Under the pieces are notes generated by a model, which was not told the DNA's origin, ran no database searches, and was given only the letters and a program-made list of their open reading frames with translations. A program made the translations under genes and the position numbers. Shown here piece by piece: positions 57,751 through 64,000 of a DNA stretch of 64,000 bases; position 1 is the first letter of the stretch, and every line of letters starts with the position of its first letter. Source of the DNA: Halomonas sp. 328 (lineage in GTDB: Bacteria > Pseudomonadota > Gammaproteobacteria > Pseudomonadales > Halomonadaceae); assembly GCF_015645095.1 (NCBI RefSeq), contig NZ_JADOTW010000022.1, positions 1 through 64,000 of the forward strand, given 5' to 3'.

Positions 57751-58959
57751 TTAGCGCAGCGACATCAGGTTGAAGTCGGGGTCGGCCAGCTCGCCAGCAT
57801 CCAGCACCCGACCGGCGGCGATCCAGCGCTTGCCCAGCTTGATGGCCCGCGGCTGGTCGAAGGCCACCATCTGCACCAGGCGCTGGGCGTCATCGAGATA
57901 GAAGAACACCGGCCCCTGGGCCTCCCGGCGCACCACGCACCGGAGCTCGCCGCTCGGCACGCCGAGGATCTGGATATTGACCCCGTGCTGATCGGACCAG
58001 AGCCAGGCCGGCTCGTCGTAGTGGGCCGCCTGGCCGAGCATGGCCTCGGCCACCACCCGGGCCTGGTTCTGGGCATAGGCCCAGGACTGCAGGCAGAGCC
58101 CCAACTGGGGGTGTTGGGAGACGTCGCCGGCGGCGAAGATCCGTGGGTCCGAGGTCTGGCCGGCGGCGTCCACCACGATGCCCTGCTCGGTGCGCAGACC
58201 CGCGTCGCGAGCCAGCTCAAGGTTGATCTCGACGCCGACACCCACCACCACCAGGTCGTAGGGCGCGCGGGCTTCCCCATCGGCGGTGATCGTCACCCGT
58301 CCATCGGCCGCCTCGCTCAGTTGGATCTCCTGGCGGTTCAGCGCCAGGCCCACGCCGTGGCGCTCATGGAGCTCGCGGATCGCCTCGGCCACCTCCGGTC
58401 CCACGCTGCGTCCGCAGAGGGCCGGGGCGCGCTCGAAGACATCCACCTCGAGACCCAGCTTGCGGGCGCTGGAGGCCACCTCCAGGCCGATCCAGCCGCC
58501 ACCGATCACCCCCAGGCGTCGACTCTCGCCGAGCCGTGCCTTAAGCCGGGTGGCGTCGTCCCAGGTGCGCAAGGTCATGACATGGTCGATCTCCGCCCAC
58601 TCGGGTACCGGCAGCCGTGGCCGGCTGCCGGTGGCGATCAGCAGGCGGTCGTAGGGCAGGCGCTCGCCGTCGTCGAGCACCACCTCCTGGGCCTGGCGAT
58701 CGATGGCCGAGGCCCGCCGGGGGCGCCGCCAGTCGATATCGAGGGCCGCCAGGCTGTCCTCCGGGAAGAGCCGCGGCAGCGGCTCGTCCGCGGTGACCAC
58801 GCCCTTGGAGAGCGGCGGGCGTTCGTAGAAGTCGTGGGGCTCGTCGGCCACCACCGTGAGCCGGCCGGCATAGCCCTCGCCGCGCAGCGCCTTGCAGGCG
58901 TAGCCGCCGGCCTGGCCACCGCCGATCACCACGATGCGGGAAATCTCCTCGCTGGACAT
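57751..58959 (-). CDS. Ferredoxin reductase of a ring-hydroxylating oxygenase
   Basis: A 402-aa FAD/NAD(P)H-dependent reductase of the BphA4/NagAa-unrelated, rubredoxin-reductase-like class. FAD motif VVIGGGQAGGYACKAL (9-24), RPPLSKGV (47-54), NADH motif LGVIGGGWIGLEVASSA (about 148-164) and RIFAAGDV (FAD) are all intact. It should pass electrons from NADH to the Rieske ferredoxin encoded at 61115-61432, which then serves the oxygenase. It is 12 nt after the SDR gene. Confidence 0.92.
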   Translation of the reverse strand: MSSEEISRIVVIGGGQAGGYACKALRGEGYAGRLTVVADEPHDFYERPPLSKGVVTADEPLPRLFPEDSLAALDIDWRRPRRASAIDRQAQEVVLDDGERLPYDRLLIATGSRPRLPVPEWAEIDHVMTLRTWDDATRLKARLGESRRLGVIGGGWIGLEVASSARKLGLEVDVFERAPALCGRSVGPEVAEAIRELHERHGVGLALNRQEIQLSEAADGRVTITADGEARAPYDLVVVGVGVEINLELARDAGLRTEQGIVVDAAGQTSDPRIFAAGDVSQHPQLGLCLQSWAYAQNQARVVAEAMLGQAAHYDEPAWLWSDQHGVNIQILGVPSGELRCVVRREAQGPVFFYLDDAQRLVQMVAFDQPRAIKLGKRWIAAGRVLDAGELADPDFNLMSLR

Positions 58960-58971
58960 GGTCCTTTCCCC

Positions 58972-59730
58972 CTAGTTGAAGACGAAGCCGCCGTTGATGG
59001 GGATCAGCTGACCGGTCACGAAGTTCGACCAGTCCGAGAGCAGGTAGAGCACGGTGCCGTCGATGTCCCGGGGGTGCTGTTCCTCCTTGAGGGCGCGCCC
59101 GGCGGCATAGTAGGCGTAGCGCTCCTCGGGCACGTACTCGGTGGCCTCGCAGTGGGTCAGCCCCGGGGCGATGGCGTTGATGCAGATGCCCTGCTCGCCC
59201 AGCTCCCGGGCCATGGCCCGGGTCATCGAGATCACCGCGCCCTTGCTGGCCACATAGGCCATCAGCCGCGGCGCCCCCCAGAGGGCGGTATCGGAGGCCA
59301 CATTGACCACCTTGCCGCGCTTGGCCTGGGCCAGCAGTGGCCGCGCCGCCCGGGTCATCTGCCAGACCCCGCGCACGTTCACCGCCATGACCCGGTCCCA
59401 CAGCTCGGGGTCGTACTCGTCCAGGGTCTTGCCGCCCACATTGGTGGCGATGGCGGCGTTATTGACCAGGCCATCCAGGGCCCCGCCCTCGGCGACCCGC
59501 GCCAGGCCCGACTCGATGGAGGCGGCATCGCCCTGATCGATCACCAGCGCCTCCACCTCGGCGCCGCCCTCGCGCAGCGCCGCGGCGGTCTGGGTCAGCT
59601 CCGCCTCGAGGATATCGCTGATCACCAGGCGCGCGCCTTCGGCGGCGGCGGCCTCGGCGATGCTACGCCCCAGGCCGCGGGCAGCGCCGGTGATCATCAG
59701 CCGCTTGCCGGCCAGCCCCTGCCCGGCCAT
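58972..59730 (-). CDS. SDR family dehydrogenase (dihydrodiol- or alcohol-type)
   Basis: A 252-aa classical SDR. It has cofactor loop ITGAARGLGRSIA (about 13-25), NNAAIA, and catalytic Ser with Tyr-x-x-x-Lys (MAYVASKGAV). LTGQLIPINGGF-like ending VTGQLIPINGGFVF is typical. Placed 1 nt from the oxygenase alpha gene and before the reductase, it may rearomatise a cis-dihydrodiol or oxidise a hydroxylated product. Confidence 0.9.
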   Translation of the reverse strand: MAGQGLAGKRLMITGAARGLGRSIAEAAAAEGARLVISDILEAELTQTAAALREGGAEVEALVIDQGDAASIESGLARVAEGGALDGLVNNAAIATNVGGKTLDEYDPELWDRVMAVNVRGVWQMTRAARPLLAQAKRGKVVNVASDTALWGAPRLMAYVASKGAVISMTRAMARELGEQGICINAIAPGLTHCEATEYVPEERYAYYAAGRALKEEQHPRDIDGTVLYLLSDWSNFVTGQLIPINGGFVFN

Positions 59731-59731
59731 C

Positions 59732-60763
59732 TCAGGCCGCCTCCTGGCGCTTGGCGAGCTGCGCCTTGGCCATCTTCAGCATCACCCGACGCAGCCGCGA
59801 GAGGCCCACGTCGTGCTGGTAGAGGTTCTCGTGGTGACGGGCGTCCGGCGCCAGGTTCTCGAGGATGACGCGATCCTGCTCCAGCACGTCCCAGTGCAGG
59901 CCCTCGAGCTTGGTGCGGTAGAAGAAACGCCACACCTGGCGCTGCCAACCGTCGACCTTGCGCACCCGCCAGAAGAAGACCCGGGTGTGCTCCTTGTCTT
60001 CGGGCACCGCCATGCCGACGATCCAGAAGGGACCGCCCGGCCCGAAGCGCTGCTGGTAAGGAATCGACAGGCGCAGCCAGAGGGCCCCGCTGTTACCGTA
60101 CTCCACCCAGTCGAAGTTGACCCCGGTCTGGCCGGTCTTCTTGAAGACGAAGCCGGTCGCGGTGGGCTCCAGCACCATCTCCGCCTGGCGGTCGCCCTCG
60201 GCCATGGAGTGGGAATCCGCATGCAGGTAGGTGCCGTGCATGGGGTCCATGACGTTATCCACCGCATACTGGTAGTTGCACTTCCAGGTGGCGGTGCACA
60301 GGAAGTTGCCATAGGTGGCCTCGTCGGTGAGCTGCTCGGGCAGCTCCAGCGCCGGCGGCTCCTCGTCCGGGGTAGTGCCGAAGAAGACGAAGATGGTGCC
60401 ATGGGCCTCCTGCACCGGGTAGTGACGCACGCAGGAGGTGCCCACCATGGGGCTGTTGCTGATCGCCGGCACGTCGCAGACGGTGCCTTCGCCGTCCACC
60501 TCGACGCCGTGGTACCAGCAGGCCAGGCGGTTGCCCAGGTTCCAGCCCTTGGAGAGGCGGGCGCCGCGGTGGGGGCAGCGATCCTCGATGGCATGCACCA
60601 CGCCGTCATGATCGCGCCACAGGGCCAGGTTCTCGCCCAGGCGGGTAATGCCCAGGGGGTTACTGCCCACCTCCCAGCTGGCCACCACCGGGTACCACAG
60701 GGAGCGCAGGCCGGTATCGAGATAGTCTTGGACGTCGGCGTCCATGGAAGCGGCTGTCGTCAT
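59732..60763 (-). CDS. Rieske non-heme iron oxygenase, alpha subunit
   Basis: A 343-aa ring-hydroxylating or demethylating oxygenase of the phthalate/vanillate/KshA-like (group I) type. The Rieske [2Fe-2S] ligands are Cys63-x-His65 and Cys82-x2-His85 (CPHRGARLSKGWNLGNRLAC, WYHG). The mononuclear iron region is DNVMDPMHGTYLH (His176, His181, bridging Asp near 173). There is no beta subunit gene. ATG 60763 follows AAGGTGAGAGAG; the upstream GTG (60772) lies inside that signal. Its substrate is unknown. Confidence 0.9.
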   Translation of the reverse strand: MTTAASMDADVQDYLDTGLRSLWYPVVASWEVGSNPLGITRLGENLALWRDHDGVVHAIEDRCPHRGARLSKGWNLGNRLACWYHGVEVDGEGTVCDVPAISNSPMVGTSCVRHYPVQEAHGTIFVFFGTTPDEEPPALELPEQLTDEATYGNFLCTATWKCNYQYAVDNVMDPMHGTYLHADSHSMAEGDRQAEMVLEPTATGFVFKKTGQTGVNFDWVEYGNSGALWLRLSIPYQQRFGPGGPFWIVGMAVPEDKEHTRVFFWRVRKVDGWQRQVWRFFYRTKLEGLHWDVLEQDRVILENLAPDARHHENLYQHDVGLSRLRRVMLKMAKAQLAKRQEAA

Positions 60764-60801
60764 CTCTCTCACCTTGATTGTCGTTGTCTCGGGGCGCGGC
60801 C

Positions 60802-61110
60802 TTACTGACCCAGCACCGCCATCTCCTGGAGGAAGCTCTCCTCGGTCCAGGGCTGGCCCTGGCGATCCTGGCTATGGCGGGCATTGAGCCCGGCGATCAC
60901 CTCATCGAGCTCGCTGGCACCGCTCTCGAAGACGGCCTCCAGGGCCGCCACCAGGGCCAGTTCGAAGGCCTCCGGGGCGCGCTGGCGGTTCTGCCAGACC
61001 CGGTTATCGAAGCCGCCGGGGCGTTCGATATGGCCCTGACCCGGCTCCGAGGAGGGGATGATGCGGGCCCAGGTCTTGAGCTCGGGATTGTGGTCGAGGG
61101 GGGTGGACAT
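60802..61110 (-). CDS. Small protein with recombinase-like helix-turn-helix domain
   Basis: A 102-aa protein placed between the Rieske ferredoxin (4 nt upstream) and the oxygenase alpha gene (38 nt downstream). NPELKTWARIIPSSEPG and PGGFDNRVWQNRQRAPEAFELAL are followed by a helical C-terminal half (residues 48-100) that looks like the recombinase-like HTH domain annotated in such operons. There is no DNA-binding evidence beyond the fold. Its fixed position suggests an oxygenase accessory or small subunit instead of a regulator (inference). Confidence 0.72.
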   Translation of the reverse strand: MSTPLDHNPELKTWARIIPSSEPGQGHIERPGGFDNRVWQNRQRAPEAFELALVAALEAVFESGASELDEVIAGLNARHSQDRQGQPWTEESFLQEMAVLGQ

Positions 61111-61114
61111 GGGC

Positions 61115-61432
61115 TCAGGCCTCCTCGCTGACTTGCAGCTGAATTTCGTCGTCGATGATGCGTACCGGGTAGACGTGCAGGTCCCGGTCGGCGGGCTCGC
61201 GCAGACACTTGCCGGTCTTGATGTCGAATACCGCCTCGTGGAGCGGGCACTCCACCTGGCCATCCTCGACGAAGCCCTGGGAGAGCAGCGCATAGGCGTG
61301 GGGGCAGACGTCCTCGAGGGCGTAGTACTCGCCGTCCAGCACATAGACGCCGATCTCCTTGTCGCCCAGCTTGGCGGAGAAGGGGAAGTCTTCCTGCACC
61401 TGATCGGTCTTGCAGACAGGGGTCCAACTCAT
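61115..61432 (-). CDS. Rieske-type [2Fe-2S] ferredoxin
   Basis: A 105-aa Rieske ferredoxin of oxygenase systems. Ligands are Cys43-x-His45 (VCPHAYALLSQG) and Cys62-x2-His65 (CPLHEAVFDIKTGK). It shuttles electrons between the ferredoxin reductase and the oxygenase alpha subunit of the same operon. It is the first gene after promoter C and operator-like element C, 52 bp upstream. Confidence 0.93.
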   Translation of the reverse strand: MSWTPVCKTDQVQEDFPFSAKLGDKEIGVYVLDGEYYALEDVCPHAYALLSQGFVEDGQVECPLHEAVFDIKTGKCLREPADRDLHVYPVRIIDDEIQLQVSEEA

Positions 61433-61484
61433 GGGGTCGTCCTCATCATTGGATGCGTGGGTCGTCCGTGCTCGCGTATCAGTA

Positions 61485-61508
61485 ATGAAACACGATTTAT
61501 TATTTGAT
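61485..61508 (-). promoter_or_regulatory. Operator-like 24-bp element C (Rieske unit)
   Basis: ATGAAACACG plus ATTTATTATTTGAT, nearly identical to element A, located between promoter C and the ferredoxin gene, 12 bp after the -10. Confidence 0.75.
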
Positions 61509-61520
61509 CCTATGTAGGCG

Positions 61521-61548
61521 AGTATAGTCGAGCCGCCCCGCCTGTCAA
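61521..61548 (-). promoter_or_regulatory. Sigma-70 promoter C
   Basis: On the minus strand a perfect TTGACA (61548-61543), 16 nt, TATACT (61526-61521). The -35 begins inside a 16-bp palindrome. Confidence 0.8.
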
Positions 61549-61562
61549 TACTATATAGTATT
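61547..61562. promoter_or_regulatory. Perfect 16-bp palindrome at the -35 of promoter C
   Basis: AATACTATATAGTATT is fully palindromic and overlaps the first bases of the -35 hexamer of promoter C. Such AT-rich full palindromes are typical GntR- or TetR-class operators; the nearby HutC-type GntR is a candidate binder (inference). Confidence 0.5.
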
Positions 61563-61589
61563 CATGAGAAGGGGACGCAAGGGCCACAC

Positions 61590-61752
61590 CAGCTGGAAGC
61601 TGGAAGCTGGAAGGCAGCATGTTGCCACCAAAGCCAGCGCCAAGGATTTTCTTCCAGCTTCAAGCTTAAGGCTTACCACTCCCGGCGAAGCCGGGCCGGG
61701 TATTTCTTCCAGCTTCCAGGCGCGAAGCGCCGCTCTTCAGGCTTCCAGCTTG
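61590..61752. repeat. Dispersed AGCTGGAAG-type intergenic repeat, copy 2
   Basis: Tandem AAGCTGGAAGCTGGAAGGCA, then AAGGATTTTCTTCCAGCTTC, AAGCTTAAGGCTTA, CCCGGCGAAGCCGGG and two more CTTCCAGCTT blocks. The outer AGCTGGAAG and CTTCCAGCT arms are inverted repeats. It resembles copies 1 (40438) and 3 (62779). Confidence 0.7.
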
Positions 61753-61932
61753 GTTAACTGGGTGGTCAGGGTCAGGCGGTAGTCATTGGGGGCGGAGGGG
61801 GTAACAGGACAGGAGCTGCCGGGCAGATGGGCTTTACCCTTCCGCGAGCTGGCGGAATTGAGTGGTGAGGGTCAGCCGGTAGTCGTTGGGGGCGGGGTGG
61901 TAACAGGACATGATCTGCCGGGCAGATGGGTT
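61753..61932 (-). pseudogene. Decayed tandem copies of the gntR 3' end
   Basis: Downstream of the gntR stop, the segment encoding the last residues is repeated. One full 99-bp unit (61834-61932) reads PNDYRLTLTTQFRQLAEG and ends in its own TAA. A second, partial unit (about 61753-61833) has lost the frame and merges with the intergenic repeat. Units differ from the gene's own end by several substitutions, so the duplication is not recent. Confidence 0.7.
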
Positions 61933-62724
61933 CTACCCTTCGGCGAGCTGGCGGAGTTGAGTGGTGAGGGTCAGCCGGTAGTCGTTGGGGGGAATGTACA
62001 TAATCTGCCACGCCAGGGTGCGCCGCTCGCCGTCCTGATAGCGGGTCTCCAGGCGCATCCCGGGGGGCGGGGCCTCGGCCAGCTCCGGCACGATGGCCCG
62101 CGCCACCGCCTTGGGCAGGCGCCCCTGGCCGATGCGGTTATCGGCCAGGGTCGGCGCCACCCCCAGGCGCTGCAGCAGCGGCAGGACGCTTTCGTGCTCC
62201 AGGGCCTCGGCGGGCAGACGCATCAGCTCGCCGGCCTGATCGGCACGCAGGTAGATCTCGGTATAGCAGTCGAAGGTGCCGTCGATGCGGTCCTGGCGTA
62301 CCAGGTGCAGGTAGCCGCTCTGGCAACTTCCCAGCACCGCTTCCCAGGCACCCTGGCGAGTCAGAGCCTCGCGCTTGAGCAGGCGAATAAACACCAGCTT
62401 GACCGGGGAGCCATCGGGGCGCAGGAAGTGGAAGGCCGGGGTGGTGATCTCGCGGCGGTGGTCGCCGCCGGCCACGAAGGTGCCCAGGCGCCGGCGGCGC
62501 GTGAGCTCGCCGCTCTCCACCAGGTCACGCAGCGCCTTCTGTACCGTGCCCAGGCTCAGCGGCAACGCCTCGGCCAGGGCCTGCTCGGTGGGCAGCCGGG
62601 TGCCCTCGGGCAGTTCGCCCTCGTTGATCAGCTCGATCAGGGCGTCGCGCAGGCAGAGGTACTTGGGGGTCCGAGGAGAGGCCTCGAGGTGACGAGCGAC
62701 ACGCTCGGCTAGCTGGGTCAACAC
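61933..62724 (-). CDS. GntR family regulator, HutC type
   Basis: A 263-aa regulator. The winged-helix domain (about 18-88; LPEGTRLPTEQALAEALPLSLGTVQKAL) is followed by a UTRA ligand-binding domain (about 105-250). An extra N-terminal 15 residues are variable. The last codons (YRLTLTTQLRQLAEG) are those repeated downstream. It lies at the edge of the island, 500 bp from the Rieske operon, and may regulate it or an unlinked pathway. The upstream region (62725-62874) consists mainly of repeat copy 3. Confidence 0.85.
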   Translation of the reverse strand: MLTQLAERVARHLEASPRTPKYLCLRDALIELINEGELPEGTRLPTEQALAEALPLSLGTVQKALRDLVESGELTRRRRLGTFVAGGDHRREITTPAFHFLRPDGSPVKLVFIRLLKREALTRQGAWEAVLGSCQSGYLHLVRQDRIDGTFDCYTEIYLRADQAGELMRLPAEALEHESVLPLLQRLGVAPTLADNRIGQGRLPKAVARAIVPELAEAPPPGMRLETRYQDGERRTLAWQIMYIPPNDYRLTLTTQLRQLAEG

Positions 62725-62778
62725 GGCAGCGCCTTCACGAGAGTGAGTGGCGGCATTCTACCAGCCTGGGCGCCGGCG

Positions 62779-62873
62779 GGAAGCTGGAAGGCAGCATTAT
62801 CCAGCCAACCCTGGGGTCAAGGGTTTTCTTCCAGCTTCCAGCTTATGGCTTAAAGCTCCCGGCGCAGCCGGGA
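62779..62873. repeat. Dispersed AGCTGGAAG-type intergenic repeat, copy 3
   Basis: AAGCTGGAAGGCAGCAT, then GGGTTTTCTTCCAGCTTCC, AGCTTATGGCTTA and CCCGGCGCAGCCGGG. It aligns well with copy 2. It lies between the fpr stop and the gntR start and may serve as an fpr terminator region. Confidence 0.7.
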
Positions 62874-62874
62874 A

Positions 62875-63651
62875 TTATTTCTCGACGAAGGCGCGCTCGA
62901 TCACGTAGTCGCCGGGCTCACCCATGCGCGGGGAGATCTTGAAGCCCAGGTCGTCGAGCAGGGCGCTGGTCTCGTCGAGCATCGCCGGGCTGCCGCAGAT
63001 CATGGCGCGATCCTGCTTGGGATCGATGGGCGGCAGGCCGGTGTCCTCGAACAGCTTGCCGCTGCGGATATGGTCGGTGAGGCGGCCCATGGTGTGGAAC
63101 TCCTCGCGGGTCACGGTGGGGTAGTAGACCAGCTTCTCGCTGATCTCCTCACCCAGGTACTCGTGGGCCGGCAGCTCCTTGGTGATGAAGTCGGCGTAGG
63201 CCAGCTCGCTGACGGTACGCACGCCGTGGATCAGCACGACCTTCTCGAAGCGCTCGTAGACTTCCGGGTCCTGGATCAGGCTCATGAAGGGCGCAAGGCC
63301 CGTACCGGTAGAGAGGAAGTAGAGGTTACGCCCCGGCAGCAGGTCGTCGGTGACCAGGGTGCCGGTGGGCTTGCGGCTGACCATGATATGGTCGCCCACC
63401 TTGAGGTGCTGGAGCCGCGAGGTCAGGGGGCCGTCCGGCACCTTGATGCTGAAGAACTCCAGGTGATCCTCGTAATTGGGGCTGGCGATGGAGTAGGCGC
63501 GCATCAGCGGCTTGCCATCCACCTCCAGGCCGATCATCACGAACTGGCCGTTCTTGAAGCGCAGGCTGCGCTCCCGGGTAGTGCGGAAGCTGAACAGGGT
63601 GTCGTTCCAGTGATGGACGCTCAAGACTTCTTCCGAGGCAAACTTGCTCAC
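62875..63651 (-). CDS. fpr: Ferredoxin-NADP+ reductase
   Basis: FPR (258 aa) exchanges electrons between NADP(H) and ferredoxin or flavodoxin and supports iron-sulfur and oxidative-stress defence. FAD binding is at MRAYSIASPNYEDHLEFFSI (about 50-69), NADP binding at LSTGTGLAPFMSLI (about 113-126), and the C-terminal VIERAFVEK matches the bacterial subclass I (P. aeruginosa FprA-like). It is divergent from a FinR-like LysR gene, as in pseudomonads. Confidence 0.95.
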   Translation of the reverse strand: MSKFASEEVLSVHHWNDTLFSFRTTRERSLRFKNGQFVMIGLEVDGKPLMRAYSIASPNYEDHLEFFSIKVPDGPLTSRLQHLKVGDHIMVSRKPTGTLVTDDLLPGRNLYFLSTGTGLAPFMSLIQDPEVYERFEKVVLIHGVRTVSELAYADFITKELPAHEYLGEEISEKLVYYPTVTREEFHTMGRLTDHIRSGKLFEDTGLPPIDPKQDRAMICGSPAMLDETSALLDDLGFKISPRMGEPGDYVIERAFVEK

Positions 63652-63673
63652 GACCGACTCCTTCTCATATTCG

Positions 63674-63712
63674 ATTAGCGCATAAGGCGACTAAGCTGAT
63701 CTTTGCGCTAAT
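63674..63712. promoter_or_regulatory. Inverted repeat in the fpr promoter region
   Basis: ATTAGCGCA (63674-63682) and TGCGCTAAT (63704-63712) are a perfect 9-bp dyad, spaced 21 nt, 23 bp before the fpr ATG. It may be a regulator site or a leader hairpin. Confidence 0.5.
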
Positions 63713-63759
63713 TCTAAGAGCCGACGCCATATCTGTTAAATGGATTGTATGGATAAAGC

Positions 63760-63778
63760 TTATCTATAATGTAGATAA
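63760..63778. promoter_or_regulatory. LysR-type box overlapping the finR -10
   Basis: TTATCTATAATGTAGATAA is a perfect 7-bp inverted repeat with 5-nt spacer that contains T-N11-A and a TATAAT -10 (63765-63770) for the plus-strand LysR gene. This fits autorepression of finR with activation of divergent fpr. Confidence 0.65.
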
Positions 63779-63802
63779 ACAAACCTGCCGAGTGAAGCGA
63801 GC

Positions 63803-64000
63803 ATGCGCTATACCCTGCGACAGCTGGAGGTCTTCGTGGCCGTGGCCCAGCATGAGAGCGTCTCCCGGGCGGCCCGCGCCCTGGCCCTCTCCCAGTCGGC
63901 GGCCAGCACCGCCCTGGCGGAGCTGGAGCGCCAGTTCGACTGCCAGTTGCTGGACCGTATCGGCAAGCGCCTCAAGCTCAATGCCCTGGGCTTCCAGTTG
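63803..64000 (+). CDS. finR: LysR family regulator, FinR-like (5' part, cut by window end)
   Basis: The first 66 codons of a LysR-type regulator. The HTH is complete: MRYTLRQLEVFVAVAQ, then VSRAARALALSQSAASTALAELE and the wing LLDRIGKRLKLNALG. Divergent arrangement with fpr and the N-terminal sequence fit FinR, which activates fpr under superoxide or nitrosative stress in Pseudomonas. The gene continues beyond base 64000. Confidence 0.82.
   Translation, partial: MRYTLRQLEVFVAVAQHESVSRAARALALSQSAASTALAELERQFDCQLLDRIGKRLKLNALGFQL

Overview
The window is 64 kb of GC-rich (roughly two-thirds GC) chromosomal DNA from a gammaproteobacterium. It most likely belongs to the Halomonadaceae (Halomonas, Chromohalobacter or Billgrantia-like). 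The strongest clue is the gene set teaABCD, the ectoine-specific TRAP transporter with its ATP-binding UspA partner, typical of Halomonas elongata and relatives. The argH-lptM-lysA-dapF-DUF484-xerC-yigB, engB-cytochrome c4-dsbA, comM-ubiK-glnK-amtB and thiS-thiG-trmB neighbourhoods are standard gammaproteobacterial (Pseudomonas-like) housekeeping blocks. All of this is judged by eye from translated sequence; no database search was run.

Layout. 0-4.5 kb: heme operon hemC-hemD-hemX-hemY on the minus strand, closed by a clear terminator. 4.6-10.7 kb: argH, lptM, lysA, dapF, DUF484, xerC and yigB on the plus strand with start/stop overlaps. 10.7-13.9 kb: engB, a MITE-like insertion, a diheme cytochrome c4, dsbA and an endonuclease/exonuclease/phosphatase-family protein. 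14.0-21.7 kb: a TRAP permease pair without a binding protein, YqaA, thiD, a tandem UspA protein, dtd, a small lipoprotein, an ABC-F ATPase and a TIGR02444-family protein. 21.7-25.3 kb: teaABCD. 25.4-38 kb: FKBP isomerase, esterase, SCO1, AEC carrier, a candidate Fur-controlled small RNA followed by REP-like repeats, trmB, thiG, thiS, malate synthase G, hydrolases, comM and ubiK. 38.1-40.5 kb: glnK-amtB-PII, preceded by a good NtrC site and a sigma-54 promoter.

40.5-61.5 kb is an accessory catabolic island read entirely on the minus strand. In transcription order it holds: (i) Rieske ferredoxin, small HTH-like protein, Rieske oxygenase alpha subunit, SDR, ferredoxin reductase and DUF2798 protein; (ii) a NicC-like FAD monooxygenase, a TRAP transporter dctPQM and a formylglycine sulfatase; (iii) an IclR regulator and a catechol-2,3-dioxygenase-like VOC protein; (iv) cupin, alpha/beta hydrolase, SDR, aspartate-dehydrogenase-like protein, aldehyde dehydrogenase and ThDP decarboxylase; (v) a DcaP-like porin. 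Units i-iii each start with a TTGACA-type sigma-70 promoter directly followed by a copy of the same 24-bp element. This makes one regulon, most simply controlled by the IclR protein encoded inside it. The genes could take up an (possibly sulfated or N-containing) aromatic acid, hydroxylate it twice and cleave the ring, but the substrate cannot be read from sequence.

61.5-64 kb: repeats, a HutC-type GntR regulator with decayed tandem copies of its own 3' end, ferredoxin-NADP reductase fpr, and the divergent 5' part of a FinR-like LysR gene cut by the window edge.

The items most worth following up are the Fur-controlled small RNA (28917-29069), the shared 24-bp operator regulon, and the unassigned aromatic pathway. 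No tRNA, rRNA, CRISPR array or prophage was seen.
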